From Plasmodiophora brassicae (Eukaryota > Endomyxa > Phytomyxea > Plasmodiophorida > Plasmodiophoridae): DNA of 64,000 nt. The position numbers were made by a program, and so were the translations under genes. The DNA lies in contig JASFAU010000002.1 of NCBI GenBank assembly GCA_039704465.1, positions 186,001 through 250,000 on the forward strand, given 5' to 3'. This document shows positions 10,601 to 21,075 of the stretch, one piece after another (within the stretch, counting starts at the first letter, position 1; every line of letters starts with the position of its first letter). A model generated the notes under the pieces. The model was not told where the DNA came from. It searched no databases and worked only from the letters and a program-made list of their open reading frames with translations.

Positions 10601-10774
10601 GTCGAGGTCGTCGTCGACCTGAAGAACTACCCGGCGTCGTACACCATCGTGGACGTTCCGTTCGCGTTTGGCACGATCTCTGCCGCGGAATGCAGGCGCA
10701 TCGCGGCATCCGCCCGCGGGTTCGGTGCGCTGTCGAAGCTGTGCACCGCCATCCGCGCCCGCATGTCCCAATGA
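7615..10774 (+). CDS. KNL1: Kinetochore scaffold KNL1/Spc7
   Basis: Five exons (7615-7778, 7831-9790, 9843-10070, 10122-10418, 10469-10774) give 984 residues. Order of features: basic RSTGIMK at residues 27-33 (SILK-like); after the first splice, KRVSF at residues 56-60, the docking motif for protein phosphatase 1. Next come seven MELT-type repeats of the form [QE]TM[ED][MI]T, at about 8035, 8134, 8221, 8286, 8355, 8529 and 8583. Then a long acidic region, the conserved Spc7 entry LLALAGMRFMDSCNWSS (about 9290), a coiled coil, and a C-terminal RWD-like region (VGRLHSLELELQRLRTAF). In other eukaryotes phosphorylated MELTs recruit Bub3-Bub1 for the spindle checkpoint and the C-terminus binds Mis12. 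The repeats share the unit TMEMTVNVGxI(V/L)S. Three introns use GTC donors. The gene converges on the SLC44-like gene with 155 bp between. Confidence 0.93.
8032..8605 (+). repeat. MELT-type repeat array within KNL1
   Basis: Seven degenerate coding repeats centred on the codons for TMEMT or close variants, spaced irregularly by about 54-174 bp. The first five extend into a shared NVGxIxS or NFGEIVS tail; the last two have an AHG/VHG variant. These are the expected Mps1-phosphorylated Bub3 docking sites. Confidence 0.9.
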
Positions 10775-10929
10775 CCAGAGCGACCTCCACACACAGCGTG
10801 CACGACTACCACAGCAATAAATATCGTCGACGTTATTCTACGACAACGACGTCCAACGGTGAGGGACTACTCCTGGTGCCCTGCTTTGAGTCCAACGTGT
10901 ATGCCGTATGCGGACCCCCCAGGCATGGC

Positions 10930-13512
10930 CTACGCGGCGGCGTGTACCACTGATGCCCGATGCTTGCGACCGTCGTATTCATCCGCCATGTCGAGCGCAA
11001 TCGCTATGGACTGCTTCATGTTCTTGTTGACGACGTTCTGCAGCGACGGGCTGGCAAACATGGCTCGACCTGGCACCGTTTGAGTGAGCTGGAATGACAG
11101 ACTCCACGAACACTGTGGCGCGTCTCTGTACCGGAGTTGTTTTCTTCATCGATCAGGAAGCAAAGGAATACGGCATCGGTTGTGGCCTCGAAGACGATCA
11201 TCAGCAGCGAGGCGATCACGTAGGACAGTCTGTGGCACCACGGTCAGCCACGCCAAGCCAACACTCCTATAACTGTGGGCCGCGCGTGATCACCCGAAGA
11301 CGGCCAATGTGGGCAGCGTGGGCGAAGACACATCCGCGAATGTATCCGTTCTTGTCAGAATGCAATATGCGACAGCGGTCATGAGCAGCGCCACCAGAAC
11401 CTGGTAGTACATACGAGTTAGAGAGCGTCGGCCGAGATGCACGTTCAACGATCGTGGCACCTTGCCAAGCAGGACAATGTAATGGCTGACGGCGCTCACA
11501 GCAGCGACCCGGGCCAGGTTGCGCCAGAGCAATGCAAAGGCGGCCGATGACGCCGGCAGGAACGCCTTCCCGTACAGGGCGACGAAGACGAACGCGTTCT
11601 TCGACACCTTGCCCAGGACACAATCCAGGCCCCTGTGGCCAGCCGGCAGTCAGATGCATGCCGAGCGAACTGGACGCGTGCCGAGCGCGGCTGATACTTT
11701 AGGCAGACGAGGACGCAGGAGTAGACAGCGCGTTGCACCCGATTCTGACGGGCCTTCGTCTTGCGCTCCAGGTAGGTGACGACCGTACGTACGAACCGGA
11801 TGATGGCAATGATGAGGGCGCCGAACGCGACAGTGCCGAGATGGTACACGAGCGTGTTGAAGAACCAGCGATTAACCAGGCCGGATTTCACCTTGGCCAG
11901 GGGCGTCAGACACCAGCGCCGGGAGAAACGGTCGTCGCAATCCACCTTCTTGACGCCGTTGGTTCCCACAGGCGTGAAGTACCAGTCGACGATGACGCCG
12001 GCCACCACCAGGTACGTGAAGTACACAAACACCTGCCACACGGTCACAACGGGCAACCCGACGTATACGACACGTGACGCGCCTGCATGCACCAGAACAG
12101 GTGGAAGAAGTGGTACACGATCGCGCGCTGCATGGATGGGTCGAACCTGCGGTCCAGGTACGTCTCGCCGACCAGGTGCCGCAACTGGGCGGGTACCTAT
12201 CGGGACAAACGCTCATCAGGCACCGGCCAACGTCGGTTCGGCACCCGATTCAACCTGCTGCGGACGCATGAGCTCTGGGCGCGCCACGTCAGACACGGTC
12301 GGGCAAACGTTTGCACAGACGCGCGCGGCGCCTACCTTGCACACTGAATATGTAGACGGCGGCGCAGATCCAGAAGGCGACGTAGAGCAGGGTGCCGACC
12401 AGCGGCACCAGAGGGTACAGCAGCAGCGGCGGGATCGCCGTGATCACCTTCGCGCTCTCCCGGACGACTTCGACGGCGGTGCGGATCTGGCGACGCATGG
12501 CGTACAGGGCGCTGAGCAGCAGGGCCGCCAGCCCGGCGGTCCCGTACGCGAACACCCTAAGCCCAAACGCTTCGTCAGCGCGGCGGCACCACCAGCACGG
12601 GCCGACCCGTCGTACTTGTAGGCGTACGGCGGGAACCTGCGATCCTGTGCGCCGTCGTCACCGGATCGCTTCAGCAGCGCCCAGCACAGGGCGCCGACCG
12701 CCCCGACACCCAGTACGATGGCAACGACGACCATCGTGCCGACGAACCTGCCCAGAACGTGTCAGCAGCAGGACGACGACCGGGTCGCCGGGGCACGCGA
12801 CATTGTCCCTACCGGCGGCAGACGGACGCGTACAGCAGGGACAGGACGACGGCGGCGCCGGCGCTGGCCAGGAGCAGCGTCCAGGACACCTTCAGGTCGC
12901 CGAACGCACGGTACGTCGACCCCTCGTCGAAACGTTCATAGAAGCCGTCCGCCTTCGTCGGCAGGCAATAGAACGTGACTATGTGGCGAATGCGTCAGAC
13001 CGGGTTGGGCAGGGCACGGTGAACGGCGTCGGCGCGCGCGTCCTGTCGTTTACATTTCCTGGATGGGTACGGGGACACGACCACGTCGCTGGACAGGGTC
13101 GCATCGCACGACGAGACGCACGTCTTGATGCTGAACAACGTGATCGGGTTGACGGATCGCAGGCCAGTCTGCCCAGGGACGCCCGGCCACACGGCCAGCG
13201 GCTTGTCCTCGACACCGGGACTAACGCCACAGATACGGTCCTGCGTGTCGACGCCTCGCACCAGCCTGACGAACAATGACATCCGGGTCAATGCTCCGTC
13301 ATCAACGCGCAAGCGCTGCCGTTGTACAGGTTAGGGTCGGCGCCGCGCTTGTGTGCCACAAGGAAGACGCCGACAATGGCGATCCAGGATGCTATCCACA
13401 GCGCCAGCATCGGCACATCGGTGCACGCGCGGCAGCGTTTCACGCGCGCCTCCGGCGCCCTACGCTGGACGTCCTCATCGTCCGCAGCAGTACACCCACA
13501 GCAGTTGCCCAT
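10930..13512 (-). CDS. Choline transporter-like protein (SLC44/CTL family)
   Basis: Ten exons: 13512-13328, 13265-13054, 12978-12813, 12747-12616, 12556-12343, 12196-12074, 12032-11698, 11632-11294, 11229-11114, 11069-10930 (653 residues). The order matches CTL proteins. The N-terminal MGNCCGC could be acylated, and RCTDVP-type CRACTDVPML precedes the first membrane span. An extracellular loop has RICGVSPG and CVSSC. Repeated membrane segments follow, then LVVAGVIVDWYF, VYHLGTVAFGALIIAIIRFV, a VSKNAFVFVALYG strand-helix and an FLCFLIDEENN segment near the C-terminus. The family moves choline, and in some members ethanolamine, across plasma or organelle membranes. The fifth intron is 146 nt, twice the normal size here, so a missed micro-exon is possible. 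It is divergent from riboflavin kinase across 421 bp. Confidence 0.9.
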
Positions 13513-13933
13513 CAGCGACCGGCACCGAGGGCGAGTGTCCAGCAGCTGGCAACCGCAACCGGCTATTATCTCAAAACAGACGGCGATGCCGGAAATAGCA
13601 ACGCGGGGATTCCCGACGTCGCCGACCTTCGCCGCTGGACGTGATTTCCAGCCGCGACATGCCGTTGGTGGATCCCGCTGTATACGTCAAGGTTAACCTC
13701 AACGTCGGTCGGCGACCCATGGGCCGTTTGCAATCTGCGAGTCGTACGATTTCTCCAACGACATGAAAGGCCTTCTGCTATACACTCTGCGTCGGATCTG
13801 GCTGCTGCGCCAACGTTTGCACGGCGTGCTGCCCGGGAAGCCATGGCGCGGACCTGTCTGTCGTCCCAGTCCAGGGGGGCAAAACGTGTGGCGCGGCCGT
13901 GGGCCCGTGGACGTGGCAGCTTGCAGTTCAGAG
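13513..13933. other. Divergent upstream region CTL/riboflavin kinase
   Basis: A 421-bp gap with no supported gene. It presumably contains promoters for both flanking genes, which are transcribed away from each other. No core element was assigned. Confidence 0.5.
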
Positions 13934-14539
13934 ATGGATAATGACGGGATCGTGCGCGTGTGCACGGCGTGCCGGCCCGTCTGGCGTCTGAGGGGCGCCG
14001 TTGTGCGCGGCCAGGCCCGCGGTCGCGACCTGGGCTTCCCGACCGCGAACCTCGGCGAGGCGGCCTGGGCCGGGCAGAGCCGCCTGCCTCGGCACGGCGT
14101 CTACATCGGGTGGGCGGCCATCTCGTCGCGTCCCGGCGTGGCGTACAAGGCCATGGTATCCGTGGGTGACAACCCGTCGTTCGGGAGCGATAACAGTGTC
14201 ACCATCGTAAGGGCAGCGCTGCGGGCAACAGGCCGAACCAAGACAGTTGACACGTGCAAATGCGCAGGAAGCGTATCTGTGCAATGAGTTCAGCAAAGAC
14301 TTCTACGGAGACACGATGAGCCTCTTGATCGTCGCCAGAATTCGAGATATGATGCGGATCAGCTTTGGTAATGGGCACAGGCGAATCTGTCGTCATCGTA
14401 GGCTAATGGACGTGTTCGTGCAGATCAGTTGGTGCGCGCCATTCGGAACGATACCGCATTCGGGACCATGGCGTTGGATCAGCCAGAGTTCGCTCAGCAC
14501 AGAGACGACCCGTGGCTGTTCGGTGTGAACGACCAGTAG
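13934..14539 (+). CDS. RFK: Riboflavin kinase (monofunctional)
   Basis: Three exons (13934-14206, 14268-14367, 14424-14539) encode 162 residues, the usual size of eukaryotic riboflavin kinase, which makes FMN from riboflavin and ATP. The spliced product shows the flavokinase motifs: GRDLGFPTANL (the PTAN Thr/Asn contact Mg-ATP), LPRHGVYIGWA, YKAMVSVGDNPSFG. The first splice then restores EAYLCNEFSKDFYGDTMSLL with the catalytic Glu region, and IVARIRDMMRISFDQLVRAI. No FAD synthetase domain is fused, as in animals and fungi and unlike most bacterial RibF. The ATG at 13934 is the last methionine before the conserved core, and an in-frame upstream extension to 13763 has no similarity. Confidence 0.93.
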
Positions 14540-15757
14540 TGCGGACCTGCCTTCCGAAATGTGAAGACACCGGGGTCGGCTATCCAGTTAAATATTATGG
14601 CTGCTTTACATACAATATTTAATCAACCATGTACAGAAATACAAGGCTTACAACGATCCATTCTGGGAGGGTACACAGTAGAATTTGTCAAACGAATTCA
14701 TGCCCGGGTCTACTTTGCCTTTCGTTGTCCGATCGATGGCGCCGGCAATGAAACGCAGCTCTGGAAACGCTGCCGCCAATCGCCACAGCACGGCACGAAC
14801 GGCAATTATCGATACGATCGTGATGCAAGAGTCGCCGAACCCTCTACACCAACCGTATAAGCCATGGGTAGTAAGCGACGCGAGTTTGCTCGACCTTTGC
14901 GCGAGCGCGTTGACAACATCGCAGATAACGGCTTCTGACTCGACCATAGCGATGAAGACGAGAATGTTGCAGAGCCCGGACCTGACGAAAATGAATACCC
15001 CAATGACGTACGTATGCTCACATGACGAACCTGCTGCCGTCTGGAATGTCGCCGTATACAGGAACGTTGACCGCTTTCAAGACGCCGTCTGCCTGTTTGA
15101 CATACTCCTCCTTGAACGAAACGACGCCAGCCGAGATCCGCCCGCAGAGCGAAAATACCGACAGGCTGTGCTCCAAGGCGTGCCGCCCTGCCGAAACGAA
15201 TCAGCGACGGCGACTAAGGCCTTGCGTTCTCTCTACCAGCTGAGCTTGTTCCAACTGCTACGATGGCGCGCTCGAACCGACGCGCGGAGAATGGAAACCC
15301 ATTCGCAGATGTTGTCGCACTCTCCCGAATTGGAAAATCGGAGACCGCTGCCCGCCAATCCGTCAAACCGAAACGAAACGGCATTGCTGTTCGAGGCACT
15401 GACCCTTTGCGACCAGAAGTGACAGCAGTCTCTGCGCGCACGACGTGTACTGGACAGGGGTGACATTCGTGTCGCGAATGCCGCAAAAGAGCATTTGCAC
15501 CTCAACGGATTCGTCCAGGACGGCTGTCGAAACATGTCATTCACGCAGCGCAGTCACACGAATGTTGGTGGCCTACCGCATCGCTGAGGAAGGTAATCGG
15601 AACCATACGCGGGGACCATGTACGCCGGGTTAGGTGTTCGATTGTCGATTGAAAGATCTGGCAAAAGGATCAATCTCTCGCAGCTAGAAGAGCGACGTTC
15701 GTGATGAGGACCTGAAATACCGCTGCTGAGGACGCTTGCACGCGGCGACTCTAACCT
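14540..15757 (-). other. Possible unresolved minus-strand membrane-protein gene
   Basis: Minus-strand segments look coding but could not be joined. One segment around 15185-15024 reads LCGRISAGVVSFKEEYVKQA and continues to VPVYGDIPDGSRFV before a GTGAGC donor-like site. Another around 14992-14648 contains hydrophobic stretches (CNILVFIAMVESE, CITIVSIIAVRAVLWRLA) and ends YCVPSQNGSL-stop. The hydrophobicity suggests a membrane protein. No family is recognised and frames are interrupted, so this could equally be a decayed gene. The stretch from 15545 to 15757 shows nothing. Confidence 0.25.
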
Positions 15758-17770
15758 CTATAAGCAAGACATTAGATCCGTGCGCGTTCGGCCACAAGAA
15801 ATCAACGCTATCACATTCTGAGGAGATCCAACACGAGCAAGAGACATCTTGGACCGAACGGAAGAGAAGAACCCTCGTTTGAACTGAATCGGAGAGTCAG
15901 TGGAAGGTACCGACGTGTTCATGCAGTCGAGGCAGCGCGCAGGATTATGATCAGCCAGGTCGATGTCGGCACTGGAATGAATAACGAGGTCATGGCATGC
16001 TAAACCGTATCAATTGGTACAAGCCACAATAGAGGACGCACATAACTCGGCATACCGGCGAATCCCCCTTCACATGACGATACGTATTTGAATCCTTTCT
16101 GGACAAAGAAAAGTTGTAGTCCCATGAACTGTTGCCTCGACCTCGAGTCATGTGAATCCAGGAGAAACACGAAATGGCAGCCCACCATGGAAGACAAGGA
16201 CTCGACTCGTCTAGCAAGTTTTTCCGGCTCCATGTACTGTGCAGGCATGTCGTGAGCTATCAGTCGCAACAAACAAGACGAACGTTGACCAGTGCCGGAT
16301 CCAAATGGTACGCATGCGGAAGATGACCCGAATTGTAGTGGTTGAGGGGACGGCAGTCAATGATGAAGAATTGTAGGGCACTTCTAGGAGACGCTTGTGC
16401 AACCCTTGGACTCTGAGAAGGAGCATTTAGGGCAGGGTAGCAGTGGCCGATGACTTCTTCAGCAGCAATGGATATACACTCCAACGCAGCAATGCGTTGG
16501 TACAGGGCAGACTGTTGAATAAACACTTTCAGCCTTCGAATCCACAACGCGAAATTGCCCTCAACGTACATCCACAGTCACGTTGCGTGATACAACAGAT
16601 CGGAAGTACGTAACGAACGAGACAGGCGTCTGGAAACTAAAAATTAGCATGCAGTAAACCACAGACCAACGATAACAACCGAGCTTAGAAGATTGTTTGC
16701 AGTGGCAAACAATTCGTCAACATTAGCGACGGACACGACACTCAGTTGTGTCAATTTCTCAGGAAGGACAACAACACTTTGTGAGCGGATTGAGTCGGAA
16801 TTCGATATCAGAAGGGCAGCCGCCAAGAAATACAGAATCAACGGTTCGTGGTGGAACCTATTTCAAATAACAGGTCAAAGGGCAATCCTGGTCGGAGGCA
16901 GACGATCTGACATCAAACAGTCCCATACGTAGAGAAGAACAGAAAACGGGAGTCTGTTCGCAAATACTGTCATAAACCAGGGAGAAGCGTACAGTTCCGG
17001 GCTCATGTCATTATCGTCGAGGAAGTTTGCTAGCTACGAAGGATTAGGGTCCCGATGACTGTGCAGCGGAAACATCATCACAAACCTTCGGGTCATGATA
17101 CCTGCGAAAACCTGTTAGACAGTGGTCATACACATGCTCTCTTAACTCGTGATTTACATCAGAATCGCTCGGAACATTCGAAAAATGCACTGCAGTCCAC
17201 CGAATTGGTCATCGGTGAATGTGTTTGGACAGAACCGCCGAATGAAAGCGGACATGCACGAATAGGCGTCGTGTGCTCTTGAAGTGTCGAACACAAACAA
17301 GAACGGAGCAGCGATGTAGTTCAAACCCTGGATAATAGGGTAAGCTGCATGCAATCACAAACGTGTGCTGCAAGTCTCACGACCTGCTTATAATTGATCA
17401 GGTGGCGTTTGCAGAACAGCGTAAGCATCATCTCCAGAGCGTCTCCAACGGCACTGTCGTTCCGAAAGAAGTCGACGTCGGGTCGGGTCCTCTGGATGTC
17501 CATCCGAATAACGCGTTGGTTGTAGAGGTCAAAATCACATTCAGGCAGCTGAACGTCGGACCCCTCATTTGGCAGTTTCGCGTTCAGCAACGCCTGCCAA
17601 ACATCAGCCCTATTGGCGGTCGTAATGGACGCGGCCGAACATCGTTCCCTGATGACATTCGCATTCGGGACAGGTTTTCGAAGTTCATCTTCAAGAGAAA
17701 ACGGCGACTGGTGGCGGCGCATTCCACTCGAACTGGACAAACCACGTGTCACAAACAGCACCACCAACAT
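15758..17770 (-). CDS. TBC1D23: TBC1D23-like Rab-GAP/rhodanese protein
   Basis: A multi-exon gene. TBC domain first: RADVWQALLNAKLPNEGSD, VIRMDIQRTRPD (about 17495), LTLFCKRHLINYKQ spliced over 57 nt (17384-17328) to GLNYIAAPFLFVFDTS, then FGGLQCIFRMFRAIL. Further exons give LDDNDMSPELYASPWFMTVF and FSVLLYVWDCLMSDR, which fit TBC1D23 closely. A rhodanese-type domain follows (FFIIDCRPLNHYNSGHLPHA near 16350, then FLLDSHDSRSR and KGFKYVSSCEGGFAG). The C-terminal piece after a GTGCGT intron reads DHNPARCLDCMNTS. Human TBC1D23 tethers endosome-derived vesicles at the trans-Golgi through golgins. Both the IxxDxxRT and YxQ finger motifs are present. Start (17770 or the later ATG near 17719), internal junctions and the stop near 15758 are approximate. 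The gene looks more AT-rich than its neighbours. Confidence 0.85.
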
Positions 17771-17776
17771 GGCCAA

Positions 17777-18136
17777 CTACGAAGGTTCGTCATACGTTTC
17801 AAGTGAGCTTTGGGAAAGCGACCGAACTCGCGACCGAGCGGATTCCGATCCCGACGACCCCGTCCCCGTAGAAGCCTCCATTCGGAAAGATCGCGATCGT
17901 CGAGCAGCATCCGAGCCACTCTGCTCCGCTTCGCGGACGAGACTGATCAGCTTGACCCAGGACGGGTGCTGAATATTGAACACGACGCCGTCATCGGTCT
18001 TATCGACGGCGCACTCCATCAGCATCTCCCTGTACCCGGGCACATGCTTCCGGGACATGACCCGCTCCTCGATCTGCGCCAGCGTGAACGTGCGCAGGTA
18101 GCGCCCGTCGACGGCATCCGCCTCGGCGTCCTCCAT
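17777..18136 (-). CDS. Hypothetical 119-residue protein
   Basis: An intact frame from ATG at 18136 to a stop at 17777, only a few bases upstream of the TBC1D23 start on the same strand. The first 75 residues look globular (YLRTFTLAQIEERVMSRKHV, VVFNIQHPSWVKLISLVREA) and the tail is serine/arginine-rich. The family is not recognised. A more upstream ATG at about 18212 (MGSKVIITWEGG) is in another frame and would need an intron that could not be placed. It may be a separate small gene or an unspliced 5' part of a larger model. Confidence 0.5.
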   Translation of the reverse strand: MEDAEADAVDGRYLRTFTLAQIEERVMSRKHVPGYREMLMECAVDKTDDGVVFNIQHPSWVKLISLVREAEQSGSDAARRSRSFRMEASTGTGSSGSESARSRVRSLSQSSLETYDEPS

Positions 18137-18626
18137 CAGGCGAACAGGTAAATGACGGCAGATCCGCGGCGCATTCGCCGCCTTCCCATGTGATGATGAC
18201 CTTGCTGCCCAAAACGCGACGAGGTCAGGTGGACGCAAAACGATTCACTGCTCGTTTTTGCAGACGATGCCTAATACCTGTACGTACGCCCGCAAGGCCT
18301 GCTTCCGACCCACCGCTGAACGTCACACGCCGACCCGGGACGGACGCGGCAGCCCGGTGCTGTCGCGGCAAACCGCACACTGAAGATAGGATAACTTGTG
18401 GGCTCCGGATCTATATTCTCGACACAGTGTGTGTATTCTATCGCAGATCGTCGCGCCCCTGTGACTGCATGCGGGCCGGGACGACGCGGCTCCGGTGCCT
18501 CCACCGTCGCGGACGGACCTCACGTTACGCCGGGTGATACGACGTATATGGGCGCTCTTCGTGGGTTCGGAGCGGTTTATTTACCCCAGCGAGCGTCGTG
18601 GGCGTTGGGAGGCGGGCGTGTGACGT
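18137..18626. other. Intergenic region upstream of the 757-aa gene
   Basis: Roughly 490 bp between divergent genes with no supported coding sequence. It presumably contains the upstream regions for the genes at 17777-18136 (minus) and 18627 (plus). Confidence 0.45.
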
Positions 18627-20900
18627 ATGGAAGGTGGTCCGCCCGGTGCTGAAACGCCGGCGCCCGACACGGCCGGCGTCGTCGCCTGGTTGGGCAGCGT
18701 GTCGCGCGATGACCTCGTCCGGTACGTGGCGTGCGACTACGCCAGCCGGGTGAAGAAGACCGCACTGCGGGCGCGCTCGGCCAGACTACGGTTCCAGCAC
18801 AATCTGGCGCTGCTGGATCAGATGGCGGGCGCCGATGAGTCGGCGGCGGGCGCCCAGATCCAGTCGACGAAAGCGGCCATGGACGTGGCCGCCCAGATCG
18901 AATCGGCCCCCCTGGACCGGATGCCGCTCAGTGAAATCGTCAACGTGCACGCGCGTACCGAAACGCTCTGGGAACAGGCCGTGTCGCAGTTCTGCATCCT
19001 CCAGGACTGCGTCCAGAAATCGGCTCGGCAAACGTTCGACGATCGCCTGACGTGCGCGCTTGGCGCATTCAGGCGCGCCTATCCCCGCCTCGACATGCTC
19101 CGTCAGGCCATCGGCCAGCGCCAGTCCCTGCACAGCGACATCCTTCGCGAGTGCAGCGCGGCGATGCCGGTGCTGACGATGGGCGAGGTCCAGGAGTCGT
19201 GGAACCAGCTGGATCGGCACGGCCCTGTCAACGCGGCCGAAGCCAGCGACCTCGAGACCGCGCTGGGCAACGCGCTCAGAGGGGCGATGCGCCCGGACGT
19301 GTCGCAGAACGAGGCGCTCGCGTCGATCGACGCTGTGGGGAAACGCATCGATGCGTCGATCGAGGACCATACGAGGAAATACCGCGATGAGGCGCATAAC
19401 CGGTCAACCCTAGTCGTGCACCTTCGTCAGGTTCTGTCGGCGCGCGCGACACCCCACCTCCGTCAGCAACGAGACGCACCCAGCGCTGTTGTGAAGCCTA
19501 AGCCGCGATGGGGCTCGATGGAGCAGCCGTTGAACCCGTTGAGTTCGACGCCGCGTGCATCGGCCATGCAAACGGCCGCTGTTGCCAGCGAATCAGCGTT
19601 CAACCAGGTGCCCCGACCTCTTCATCGACGAGTATCGAACGTGAGCGGGCGAACGGCTGTTGCAACCCTTAAGCGGTATGTCAAGACGGTTTTGAGCGAT
19701 GGCGAGCAACGCCTTCAACCTGCTTCGACCGCGGGTGACACTTCGCCAGTCAACGTCTGCTTCAGTTCGCCGTCATCTTCAGCGTTCGAGTCCCGCGACC
19801 AGTGCCTCGCCGAAGGTCAGCAACCTGTAGGCGATATGGGCCTGATCACCCTTGCTGCTCCCACCGACGCTCTGATGGCGTCCTCGATACCCTTCGCCGG
19901 GCGTGCTGTAACGCCACCTGCGACTCTCAACGACACGCTGGTCGGAACCAGCCCTTCGCCTGGGTCGGCACGTGATGACGTTCCGTTTATCGGGTCCGTT
20001 TCGCATCCGCAGGCGGTGCCGTTCTCGAATTCGACGTTTCGTTCGAGGGATATTCCCTTCAGCGGTGCACCCAGTTATACGTCCCCGATCGTTGCGTCCA
20101 GGGTGCACCCACGAGCTCCGAGCGAGAACATGCCAGACACGGCCTTGGTACAGGTTGTTCGGCCGGTAGCGCGCGACGCGTCGTCTGCATCGTTGTCACA
20201 CGATGGGCGTTTGACGAACTCCGTCTTTTCCTCGGCTGAGTCGGATAGCTGTGGGGACAATTCTCCACGCATGCCAGTCGATGAAGGTGGCGAGAACATC
20301 AACCCGGAAACGTCATCCAATTCTGGCACTGAGTCCGATGACGTCGACATGCACGACGTTGTCGAGGAGACGCCGGTCACGCGAAAGGACGACCCAACGT
20401 ACTTCGACGGCGACGCACGAGTAAAAACCGTCGTCTGTGCGTGCAAGTTCGACAGCATTCTGCCGGATCCAGAGCCGTTTGTCTGGCTCTACAGGACGTA
20501 CCAGTCTCCGCGGTATCAAGAACTGACGTTCTCGTTCACGAAGACGCAGACTCTCTCCGTCGTCGTTCCTCAGCGGCTCATCATCGTTGACTCGATCTGC
20601 GAGTGCATGAGCATGATCCCCACCACCGTGGCGGCACTGAAGAGCAAGAAGAAGAGCTTCTTCCGAGCCCTAACCGGTCTAGGATATGCACGGAAAATGC
20701 TCGCCAAGCGGGATAAGAAGTTCCAGAAGCAGGCCTGGACGGCAACCGTGGCAGGATCGAAACAGTGGATCTCCCGTGTCCGCGGGTTCTCCTCGAACTC
20801 ACTGAATCTCAACGAATACGACCTCCGACGACTCGAGGAGTTCATCGACAAAAGGGTAAAGCGCACACCAATGGGGACGGGGTATCGGATATCGGTCTGA
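18627..20900 (+). CDS. Unrecognised 757-residue helical protein
   Basis: One uninterrupted exon of 757 codons, unusual among the intron-bearing neighbours. Residues 1-270 are predicted by eye to be mostly helical and coiled (LRARSARLRFQHNLALLDQM; heptad-like Leu/Ile spacing). Residues 280-590 are a low-complexity Ser/Pro/Thr region with four similar [IV]PF motifs (SSIPFAGR, DVPFIGSV, AVPFSNST, DIPFSGAP). Residues 600-757 form a second basic domain beginning KTVVCACKFDSILPDPEPFV and containing WLYRTYQSPRYQELTFSF and a KKKSFFRALTGLGYARKM stretch. No signal peptide or membrane segment is present. Third-position GC richness across the frame supports coding. I do not recognise a family. The repeated PF motifs could be short linear docking sites (inference). 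Confidence 0.8.
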   Translation: MEGGPPGAETPAPDTAGVVAWLGSVSRDDLVRYVACDYASRVKKTALRARSARLRFQHNLALLDQMAGADESAAGAQIQSTKAAMDVAAQIESAPLDRMPLSEIVNVHARTETLWEQAVSQFCILQDCVQKSARQTFDDRLTCALGAFRRAYPRLDMLRQAIGQRQSLHSDILRECSAAMPVLTMGEVQESWNQLDRHGPVNAAEASDLETALGNALRGAMRPDVSQNEALASIDAVGKRIDASIEDHTRKYRDEAHNRSTLVVHLRQVLSARATPHLRQQRDAPSAVVKPKPRWGSMEQPLNPLSSTPRASAMQTAAVASESAFNQVPRPLHRRVSNVSGRTAVATLKRYVKTVLSDGEQRLQPASTAGDTSPVNVCFSSPSSSAFESRDQCLAEGQQPVGDMGLITLAAPTDALMASSIPFAGRAVTPPATLNDTLVGTSPSPGSARDDVPFIGSVSHPQAVPFSNSTFRSRDIPFSGAPSYTSPIVASRVHPRAPSENMPDTALVQVVRPVARDASSASLSHDGRLTNSVFSSAESDSCGDNSPRMPVDEGGENINPETSSNSGTESDDVDMHDVVEETPVTRKDDPTYFDGDARVKTVVCACKFDSILPDPEPFVWLYRTYQSPRYQELTFSFTKTQTLSVVVPQRLIIVDSICECMSMIPTTVAALKSKKKSFFRALTGLGYARKMLAKRDKKFQKQAWTATVAGSKQWISRVRGFSSNSLNLNEYDLRRLEEFIDKRVKRTPMGTGYRISV

Positions 20901-21075
20901 CGGTTGGGTAATAACAGGTTGCACCTATACTGCAAAACTGGGAAAACTACATGACGTGCGGCGCATGAACGCGACGACTAACCCCAGCAGGAGGAGCCTG
21001 CTGCTAATATACTAATATTCTGTACACTGCATGCATGATGCATCGAGTAGCAACGGCTGGCGTACCTCGTGAGCT

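Noticed and set aside
11776..13279. Long forward frames across the SLC44-like gene
   Set aside because: They are Thr/Arg-rich shadows; the minus-strand exons give a consistent ten-exon membrane transporter.
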